Shown: positions 24,315 through 29,827 of the stretch, piece by piece
How positions within the stretch are numbered: the stretch's first letter is position 1
Layout: every line of letters starts with the position of its first letter
NCBI GenBank assembly: GCA_030430725.1
Contig: JAUIKP010000001.1
Coordinates: 1 to 29,827, forward strand
Origin: Nitrospiria bacterium
GTDB taxonomy: Bacteria; Nitrospirota; Nitrospiria; Nitrospirales; UBA8639
Direction: 5' to 3'
Length of the DNA: 29,827 nucleotides
Made by a program: the position numbers and the translations under genes
Notes under the pieces: model-generated
What the model saw: the letters and a program-made list of their open reading frames with translations, nothing else
What the model was told of the DNA's origin: nothing
Database searches by the model: none

Positions 24315-24668
24315 TTATGCTGAAAACGACTCTCCGCACCCACATGTCTTGGTAGCATTGGGATTGATAAATTTGAAGGCACCACTCACCATGTCCTTTT
24401 GATAATCCAAGGTCATCCCCTGGAGATAAATGGCACTTTTGGCATCGACGATCACTTTTACGCCATCCACTTCAGTGACGGTATCAAATTCCCCGATCTT
24501 GTCATCGAAGTTGACGGTGTAACTCAACCCCGAACAACCGCCACCCTTCACTCCCAATCGAAGACCACCATCAGTTATTCCCTGAAGGTCCAATAACCGC
24601 TTGACCTCCTTCAACGCCTCATCGGTCATGGCAACCGTTGAATTGCTTTCCGTGGTTTTTGTATCCAT
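24315..24668 (-). CDS. iscA: IscA, A-type Fe-S carrier of the isc operon
   Basis: The protein has 117 residues. It shares the HesB fold with the ErpA protein at 16331-16651 and carries its three cluster cysteines: KGGGCSGLSY (C45) and KTCGCGESF (C109, C111). An extra Ser/Thr-rich N-terminal stretch of about 12 residues precedes the domain. Its place between iscU and hscB identifies it as IscA. ATG 24668 has AGGGAG eight bases upstream; a GTG one codon earlier is possible. The hairpin at 24245-24283 follows its stop. Confidence 0.93.
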   Translation of the reverse strand: MDTKTTESNSTVAMTDEALKEVKRLLDLQGITDGGLRLGVKGGGCSGLSYTVNFDDKIGEFDTVTEVDGVKVIVDAKSAIYLQGMTLDYQKDMVSGAFKFINPNATKTCGCGESFSA

Positions 24669-24709
24669 CACTATTTCTCCCTACAACAAATCGTGAACGA
24701 TCTCCTAAG

Positions 24710-25126
24710 CTAGGATGAGGTAGTGGCTCCCTCCGACTTAAGCTTTTTCTCCCCTGTTTTTTTCTGGTAATCCCCCAAAGCCGCTTTAATGGCATCTTCC
24801 GCCAACACTGAACAATGGATTTTGACGGGTGGGAGATTCAATTCATGAACAATATCCGTATTCTTAATTTTTTGAGCATCATCCAGGGTTTTCCCCTTGA
24901 GCCACTCAGTCGCCAAACTGGAACTGGCAATGGCCGACCCACAACCAAACGTCTTGAACTTCGCATCCACAATCGTGTCGTTTTCGACTTTAATTTGGAG
25001 CTTCATCACATCTCCGCACTCCGGAGCTCCAACAACACCTGTTCCGACATCCTCTGCATCTTTTTGAAAACTTCCCACATTGCGGGGATTGTTGTAATGA
25101 TCAATGACTTTTTCACTATAGGCCAT
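24710..25126 (-). CDS. iscU: IscU, Fe-S cluster scaffold
   Basis: The protein has 138 residues. All scaffold residues are in place: C37 with Asp39 (PECGDV), C62 (FGCGSA), LPPVK at 98-102 (the HscA recognition loop), then His104 and C105 (KIHCSVLAEDAIKAA). The chain is about ten residues longer than E. coli IscU because of a Lys/Ser-rich tail (KKTGEKKLKSEG). IscS gives sulfur to it, and HscB/HscA help release the cluster to carriers. GGGAGGG upstream of ATG 25126 is a good ribosome-binding site. It follows iscS by 78 bp and precedes iscA by 41 bp. Confidence 0.97.
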   Translation of the reverse strand: MAYSEKVIDHYNNPRNVGSFQKDAEDVGTGVVGAPECGDVMKLQIKVENDTIVDAKFKTFGCGSAIASSSLATEWLKGKTLDDAQKIKNTDIVHELNLPPVKIHCSVLAEDAIKAALGDYQKKTGEKKLKSEGATTSS

Positions 25127-25204
25127 GAACTATCCCTCCCTTTGGTGTATGGTATGACATTGTGTATTTTAAAAACATTGAGAATATTTTTTCAGTTTCA
25201 TGAA

Positions 25205-26419
25205 TTAATGAGCTGCCCATTGAACGCTTTTCAAATCCACCCCTTCCTTGGCCATCTCATAGAGCGGGGACATCTCTCGAAGGTGCGTGACGGCCTTGAT
25301 CATTCGATCAATGGTGTATTCCACCTCCTCATCGGTATTAAATCGACCGAGCCCGAAGCGGATCGAGGAATGGGCCAAATCCGAACCAACTCCTAAGGCA
25401 CGTAACACATAGGAAGGCTCAAGCGTAGCCGACGTACAAGCCGAACCCGAAGACAGCGCAATTTCTTTGACCCCCATGAGCAACGCCTCTCCTTCGACGT
25501 AGGCAAAACTAATATTGAGATTGTTCGGCAACCGCTCAGTCGGATGCCCATTTAAATAGACCTCATCCATACTCCCCATTATGCCTTCTTGAAGGCGATC
25601 GCGCATCTTGGCCATACGAACAGATTCCGTAGACATCTCCTGCTCGCATAGTTCGCAGGCTTTCCCAAATCCGACAATAAGCGGCACAGCCAAGGTCCCC
25701 GATCGCATCCCTCGCTCATGGCCCCCACCATACATCATCGCCTCCAACCTCACTCTTGGCGCCTTACGTCGGACATATAAAGCCCCCACGCCCTTGGGAC
25801 CATAAATTTTATGGGCGGTAAAGGACATCAGATCAATTCCCATTTCCTGAACATTTACAGGAATTTTTCCCACTCCTTGTGTCGCGTCACAGTGGAAGAG
25901 GACACCTTTTTCTTTCGCGACTTTCCCGATGGCCGCAATGGGATTGATCGTACCGATCTCATTGTTGGCCATCATAATCGAAATTAAAATCGTCTGATCG
26001 GTAATGGCATTACGGACGTCATCAGGGCTCACCATGCCGGCTTTATCAACAGGGAGGAAGGTGACCTTGACGCCCTTCTTTTCCAAATATTTTGCCGTAT
26101 CAATCACCGCCCGGTGTTCCGTCGAACTTGTGATAATGTGATTTCCTTTTTCCCGGTACATTTCGACCACGCCCTGCAAGGCGAGATTATCCGATTCCGT
26201 TGCCCCGCTGGTAAAAATAATTTCTTTGGAATCGGCGTGTATAAGGTGCGCCATCTGCTTTCTGGCCACTTCCACCGCTTCTTCGGCTTCCCAACCGAAA
26301 CTATGATTCCGGCTGGCTGCATTCCCAAACTTCTCGGTGAAGTAGGGAAGCATCATTTCAAGCACCCGAGGATCGCAAGGTGTCGTTGAATGATTATCCA
26401 AATATATAGGCAACTTCAT
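25205..26419 (-). CDS. iscS: IscS, cysteine desulfurase
   Basis: The protein has 404 residues, the same length as E. coli IscS. The PLP lysine is Lys204 in [12 protein letters not shown], and the substrate-binding cysteine Cys328 lies in [17 protein letters not shown], on the long mobile loop typical of group I desulfurases. Cofactor-binding landmarks include [16 protein letters not shown] and [10 protein letters not shown]. It supplies persulfide sulfur to IscU and possibly to tRNA thiolation. ATG 26419 overlaps the iscR stop (ATGA), so the two are translationally coupled; AAGGAG lies seven bases upstream. Confidence 0.97.
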   Translation of the reverse strand: MKLPIYLDNHSTTPCDPRVLEMMLPYFTEKFGNAASRNHSFGWEAEEAVEVARKQMAHLIHADSKEIIFTSGATESDNLALQGVVEMYREKGNHIITSSTEHRAVIDTAKYLEKKGVKVTFLPVDKAGMVSPDDVRNAITDQTILISIMMANNEIGTINPIAAIGKVAKEKGVLFHCDATQGVGKIPVNVQEMGIDLMSFTAHKIYGPKGVGALYVRRKAPRVRLEAMMYGGGHERGMRSGTLAVPLIVGFGKACELCEQEMSTESVRMAKMRDRLQEGIMGSMDEVYLNGHPTERLPNNLNISFAYVEGEALLMGVKEIALSSGSACTSATLEPSYVLRALGVGSDLAHSSIRFGLGRFNTDEEVEYTIDRMIKAVTHLREMSPLYEMAKEGVDLKSVQWAAH

Positions 26420-26901
26420 AATTGAACTCCTTTGGTTTTACGGGATTCCACGATGATTAAGGGTGGCTCGGCCATCATATCTTCAATAGACATGCTACTG
26501 AGTAAATGAAAAATGCTTTCCTGGACACGCAACAGAGGCGTCCGGATATTACAATGCTCAATTTGTTCACAAGAGACATGTTCATCTTTTTCATGGTAAC
26601 AATCGGCAATCCCCAGTGGCCCTTCAATAGCTTCCAGCACTTGCGCGATGGTAATTTCTCGTGGCTCACGGGCCAAGAGATAGCCACCCTTTGGTCCGTT
26701 CTGACTTTCCACCATGTCAAATTTAGCCAATGTCTGAAGCACTTTGGCTAACAACTCCAGAGGAATATGGTGTTCCTCGGCTATTTCCTTGGTGTTGACG
26801 ATCCTATTAGGATTGAAGGGACTGGTTTCCCCAGATCGAACCATGGCCATATATTGGAGAGCCATCAGGGCATAATCTGCTTTTTTGGACAGCTTTAGCA
26901 T
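26416..26901 (-). CDS. iscR: IscR, Rrf2-family Fe-S regulator
   Basis: The protein has 161 residues with an N-terminal winged helix ([19 protein letters not shown], then [14 protein letters not shown] and [11 protein letters not shown]) and a cluster-binding loop. The loop cysteines are C101, C111 and C117, a C-x9-C-x5-C spacing. E. coli IscR has C-x5-C-x5-C plus His107. Here the residue three after the last cysteine is Arg120, so the cluster type or its fourth ligand may differ. The gene heads the isc operon and probably represses it when clusters are sufficient. A 22-bp palindrome sits ten bases before the ATG, replacing a visible ribosome-binding site. Confidence 0.92.
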   Translation of the reverse strand: MLKLSKKADYALMALQYMAMVRSGETSPFNPNRIVNTKEIAEEHHIPLELLAKVLQTLAKFDMVESQNGPKGGYLLAREPREITIAQVLEAIEGPLGIADCYHEKDEHVSCEQIEHCNIRTPLLRVQESIFHLLSSMSIEDMMAEPPLIIVESRKTKGVQL

Positions 26902-26910
26902 GATTTAAGT

Positions 26911-26932
26911 AATAATATTTATAAGTATTATT
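26911..26932. promoter_or_regulatory. 22-bp palindrome before iscR, candidate IscR operator
   Basis: The site runs AATAATATTTA-TAAGTATTATT, symmetric except for one base pair. It lies 10 bp upstream of the iscR ATG and between the iscR promoter and its start. It is AT-rich, unlike the textbook E. coli IscR type 1 site, so direct binding by IscR is inferred from position and symmetry. Confidence 0.6.
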
Positions 26933-26964
26933 TTTCCATAATGCCGACTTATATGATCGGGTTT

Positions 26965-26994
26965 AACATAGCATTGACCTCTTGGGTCAGTCAA
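26965..26994 (-). promoter_or_regulatory. Promoter of the isc operon
   Basis: On the minus strand TTGACT (26994-26989), 18 bp and TATGTT (26970-26965) form a sigma70-like promoter reading towards iscR. It overlaps the fdx promoter. Confidence 0.55.
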
Positions 26995-27003
26995 GACTAA
27001 AAT
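26974..27003 (+). promoter_or_regulatory. Promoter of fdx
   Basis: TTGACC (26974-26979), 18 bp and TAAAAT (26998-27003) read towards fdx. The two opposed promoters share about 20 bp, including an inverted repeat TGACC-5-GGTCA (26975-26989). Confidence 0.55.
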
Positions 27004-27104
27004 GGTCGGAGATCTAATTAGTCGGATTTAGTAAGGGCAAAAATGAGTAACCGTGAAATTATTTCAAAAATAATCTTAATACATTGATTTTCAAGGAGAA
27101 TTAA

Positions 27105-27518
27105 ATGGGAGGCAGTAATCCATATATTGAAAAAAGTGAAGCCGCCGTCGCAAAAAAACCATTCAAACTCACCTTTATTACCCCTGAAAAGCCCATTGAA
27201 ATTGAGGTTGATCCAGAAAAGTTCCCGTATGGGGAAACAGGATTGCCTGGGAGCATCCTCGATATTGCGTTGGGAAATGGGATAGATGTGGAACATGCAT
27301 GCGGAGGAGTTTGTGCCTGCTCAACCTGCCATATCATTGTGAAGCAGGGGTTGGACACCTGCAACGAGGCCACGGATGACGAAAATGATCAATTAGATGA
27401 AGCTCCCGGGCTTACCCTGCAATCAAGGCTGGGGTGCCAGTGCGTCCCGAATGGGGAAAAAGACCTCATTATTGAAATCCCGGCATGGAATAAAAATCTT
27501 GTTAAAGAAAGTCACTAA
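27105..27518 (+). CDS. fdx: ISC-type [2Fe-2S] ferredoxin
   Basis: The protein has 137 residues, adrenodoxin/ISC-ferredoxin type. The cluster ligands C66, C72 and C75 are in HACGGVCACSTC, and C111 lies in SRLGCQC; two extra nearby cysteines (C70, C113) are also present. The N-terminus has about 18 residues before the fold (KLTFITPEKPIEIEV), longer than E. coli Fdx. It donates electrons for cluster formation on IscU. In proteobacteria fdx usually sits after hscA within the operon. Here it is a divergent single gene upstream of iscR, with overlapping promoters, so both may share one regulator. CAAGGAG precedes ATG 27105. Confidence 0.95.
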   Translation: MGGSNPYIEKSEAAVAKKPFKLTFITPEKPIEIEVDPEKFPYGETGLPGSILDIALGNGIDVEHACGGVCACSTCHIIVKQGLDTCNEATDDENDQLDEAPGLTLQSRLGCQCVPNGEKDLIIEIPAWNKNLVKESH

Positions 27519-27929
27519 GCGAGCACGGTTGTTTAAACGAGACTGAGGTCGGGAAAGAAGTATGCACGCTTTCACTTTCTCTAAATTTTCCCATCCAAAC
27601 TTCTTCGAAAAATGTAGGTCACCCTTCATTAAGCACCATAACCAGCCTTTATGGGTCTGTTGAAAAAAGCCGCCAGCGGCGTTCTCGCCATTGTTCCGTG
27701 CTTACGTACTACGCGTACGCTCCGCCCGTAAAAACGGCTGTGGCCTTGCTGGACGGACTTTTTTGAACCGACCCGAAGCCTTTGATGAGGAATCTGATCC
27801 TCGGCAAATTTGCCCTTGAACATCTTTATGATTCAACACTCCCTTTATCGACAATCCGATAAATCCCTAGCAATTATTTTCTTCTTCCTGTATAAAAACA
27901 CCTTTACGGCAGACAACCTCTTCCACTGA
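27519..27929. other. Intergenic stretch holding a REP/MITE-like element
   Basis: About 410 bp lie between fdx and the TpsB gene. The central 120 bp are the inverted-repeat element at 27653-27774. The rest shows no gene and no clear terminator for fdx. Confidence 0.6.
27653..27774. repeat. REP/MITE-like dispersed element with imperfect terminal inverted repeats
   Basis: The ends are imperfect inverted repeats of about 25 bp. GGGTCTGTTGAAAAAAGC starts the left end; on the other strand the right end starts GGGTCGGTTCAAAAAAGT. Between them are GCTTACGTACTACGCGTACGC and the CTTGCTGGACGGACTTTTT segment. I recall similar segments as common small intergenic repeats in Nitrospira-like genomes. There is no coding capacity and no obvious target-site duplication. 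Confidence 0.65.
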
Positions 27930-29747
27930 ATGCCATGCATGGCAGCGAGGAATGCGTTGTTTGGTTCAAGCCCCCTCTCCCATTCGTTTGTCAAACGGCT
28001 TTTTCAGGTTGCTGATATTGCGAAAGGTCTTACTGTTTTCCTGATCCTATCCCTTCAATTTCTTCCGGAAGTAGGACAAAAAGATCAACTCTTCGCACAA
28101 GTCCAGCCAGGCTTTGATCCCACCGGACGGTTCGGCCAGCCCCCGCCTCTAGAGAAAAAAACCGAGCCTCTGCCCCCAAAGCCTTCCCCCGATATCACAC
28201 TGCCTCCAGTGGAAACTATTCCTGAATTGAAAGGAGCCCCGCCCCAGATTCGGGTCATGGTCCGAAAAATTCAGGTTGAGGGAAGCACCGTTTTTTCAGC
28301 GGAGGAACTAGCCAAAGTCACAGCCGCATACGAAAACAGGGAGTTATCCACCAATGATCTGGAAGAACTCCGCCGGGCCCTAACCCTGCTCTATGTGAAT
28401 AAAGGATATGTGAACTCCGGAGCGGTGATCCCCGACCAGACACTACAGAATGGAGTCGTGACCATTCAGATTATTGAGGGAAAACTGACCGACATTCAGA
28501 TCGAAGGCACCAAATATTTTCTACCGTTTTATTTTGAGGACCGGATTGCCTTAAGTAGCGGACCGCCGCTCAATATCAATCCCTTGAAAGAAAAGCTCCA
28601 ACTCCTTCTTCAAGACCCCCGGACGGAACGGTTAAACACGGAGTTGAAACCCGGATTGAAACCCGGCGAAGGGGTCCTCCATGTGCAAGTGGAGGAAGCC
28701 TCCCCCTTCAATGCGTGGATAGAATTCAACAACTTTCAATCACCAACGGTTGGCGAGTCGCGGGGTCTCGGAAATATCGCTGTGCAAAACCCCTTCGGAT
28801 TGGGCGATGCCTTTCGCTTTACCTATGGCCAATCCAAGGGCTTGCAGCCTCTCATCGAAGCCAACTACATCATCCCGCTCACGGCACGGGATACGACCCT
28901 GGAACTGAATTTCCGGTTCAATGACTTTAACGTCGTCACAAAACCATTCGATGATCTGGACATCAGGACCAAGTCCCAAATATACAAAATCGCCTTGCGT
29001 CAACCCATCTATCGCACACTCAACGACGAAATTGCCCTTTCCCTCATCGGAGAACACCTGGAAAATCAGAGTTTCCTTGGCGGAACGGGATTTTCCTTCC
29101 AGCCCGGGGCTACTAACAACGGCAAAGCTATCGTGTCAGCCCTCCGGTTCGGGCAGGAATGGATTCACCGTGAATCCAATCAGGTCCTCGCGATTCGATC
29201 CCGGTTCAGTGTGGGATTGGACGTCCTGGATGCCACCAACAACAAACAAAACTCGGATGATCCGGACGGTGAATTTTTTGTCTGGTTAGGCCAGGCTCAA
29301 TATGTCAGACGGGTAGATCCTCTCGGCATCGAATTTCTCGGCGGCCTGACCTTGCAGATTGCCAACGACAGCTTATTCGCACTGGAACAATTTGCCGTGG
29401 GCGGCCGGTACAGCGTCCGGGGGTACTGGGAAAATTATCTGGTGCGTGATAATGCCTTTCTGTTTAACGTAGAGTCACGAATCCCGATGTTTCCCAGCTT
29501 TTTTGGTCCAAAGGTGGCAGTGGCACTGGCTCCCTTCATAGATGTGGGACGGTCTTGGGAAGCCAAACGCAATACGCCCGATCCGCAGACCCTGGCCAGT
29601 ATTGGCGCGGGAATCCGCCTATCCTTCTTCAATCGGGCACATGCCAGTCTGTATTGGGGGCAACAGTTGAATCACGTGGAGGATCCTCCTGATGGGGGCG
29701 TCCAGGATCAGGGAGTACATTGGGAATTTGTCCTGGATATTTTGTAG
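27930..29747 (+). CDS. TpsB-type outer-membrane transporter (ShlB/FhaC/HecB family)
   Basis: The protein has 605 residues. An N-terminal hydrophobic segment (about 30-48, GLTVFLILSLQFLP) with an internal basic stretch looks like a signal peptide. A Pro-rich linker (68-95) follows, then POTRA domains (VMVRKIQVEGSTVFSAEELAKV, then NGVVTIQIIEGKLTDIQIEG) and a C-terminal beta barrel. The barrel carries VRGY at 496-499 (YSVRGYWENYLVRDN), the conserved L6-loop motif of Omp85/TpsB proteins. Such proteins secrete a large TpsA partner across the outer membrane. No TpsA gene is in the window; it may lie to the right, or the protein may act alone as a porin or adhesin exporter. ATG 27930 has no ribosome-binding site, so ATG 27939 is an alternative. 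Confidence 0.88.
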   Translation: MPCMAARNALFGSSPLSHSFVKRLFQVADIAKGLTVFLILSLQFLPEVGQKDQLFAQVQPGFDPTGRFGQPPPLEKKTEPLPPKPSPDITLPPVETIPELKGAPPQIRVMVRKIQVEGSTVFSAEELAKVTAAYENRELSTNDLEELRRALTLLYVNKGYVNSGAVIPDQTLQNGVVTIQIIEGKLTDIQIEGTKYFLPFYFEDRIALSSGPPLNINPLKEKLQLLLQDPRTERLNTELKPGLKPGEGVLHVQVEEASPFNAWIEFNNFQSPTVGESRGLGNIAVQNPFGLGDAFRFTYGQSKGLQPLIEANYIIPLTARDTTLELNFRFNDFNVVTKPFDDLDIRTKSQIYKIALRQPIYRTLNDEIALSLIGEHLENQSFLGGTGFSFQPGATNNGKAIVSALRFGQEWIHRESNQVLAIRSRFSVGLDVLDATNNKQNSDDPDGEFFVWLGQAQYVRRVDPLGIEFLGGLTLQIANDSLFALEQFAVGGRYSVRGYWENYLVRDNAFLFNVESRIPMFPSFFGPKVAVALAPFIDVGRSWEAKRNTPDPQTLASIGAGIRLSFFNRAHASLYWGQQLNHVEDPPDGGVQDQGVHWEFVLDIL

Positions 29748-29827
29748 CCCTTCTGTAGAGAGGGGTTCACGAGACAGCCGTTTTTCGGAAAAGCAACAGG
29801 CTTTCCCGCTCAATGGAAAGGATGTGG

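Noticed and set aside
27629..27823. 64-codon minus-strand frame inside the intergenic repeat
   Set aside because: It is formed largely by the inverted-repeat element, with no ribosome-binding site or conserved motif.
1..29827. CRISPR arrays, tRNA or rRNA genes, insertion sequences
   Set aside because: I saw no regularly spaced direct repeats, cloverleaf-like segments, rRNA signatures or transposase genes; the only dispersed repeat is the short non-coding element near 27.7 kb.

Overview
The window reads as a chromosomal piece of a Gram-negative, probably aerobic or microaerobic bacterium, most likely of the Nitrospirota (Nitrospira-like). The support is indirect: a complete ISC iron-sulfur operon, a TpsB-type outer-membrane transporter, a Fur/PerR-rubrerythrin-GlpC-like-DUF3501 stress operon, a two-domain PTPS protein, and a small dispersed repeat (27653-27774) of a kind I recall from Nitrospira genomes. 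No rRNA, tRNA, CRISPR array, transposase or phage gene is visible, and the species assignment is only an inference.

Positions 1-6.3 kb form an accessory block rich in conflict-type domains. It holds an NDT/TIR-like nucleotide-binding protein (open to the left edge), a stand-alone TIR protein, a DUF2235 hydrolase-fold protein whose nucleophile serine is replaced by asparagine, a LecA-like putative lipoprotein and, on the minus strand, a large DUF4062-STAND ATPase-FGE/C-type-lectin-fold protein. A second conflict-type pair lies at 9.6-11.2 kb on the minus strand: a TIR domain fused to four membrane helices, followed by a 156-residue protein I do not recognise. An intergenic stretch with several dyads precedes it.

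Between and after these lie metabolic and housekeeping genes. They are a two-domain SagB/nitroreductase-like flavoprotein overlapping a 3-methyladenine DNA glycosylase (6.4-8.7 kb); a 30-residue single-helix membrane peptide followed by a PuuD-N-like four-helix membrane protein (8.9-9.5 kb); a stand-alone Lrp/AsnC RAM protein; and a BtuF-like binding protein without signal peptide. From 13.2 to 16.2 kb a PerR-like regulator with an operator over its own -10 box heads an operon with rubrerythrin, a GlpC-like Fe-S protein and DUF3501. Then come ErpA with its own promoter and strong terminator, a tandem PTPS protein, a CxxC thioredoxin-like protein with an AhpE/Bcp-type peroxiredoxin (minus strand), and a class A penicillin-binding protein.

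The right part (21.4-27.5 kb) is an ISC operon on the minus strand, iscR-iscS-iscU-iscA-hscB-hscA-iscX, with the ISC ferredoxin fdx moved out and transcribed divergently. The two -35/-10 pairs overlap face to face, and a near-perfect 22-bp palindrome sits just before iscR. The ISC, ErpA, PerR/rubrerythrin and peroxiredoxin genes together make this half an Fe-S assembly and oxidative-stress neighbourhood. The window ends with a TpsB (ShlB/FhaC) outer-membrane transporter whose secreted partner is not in view.
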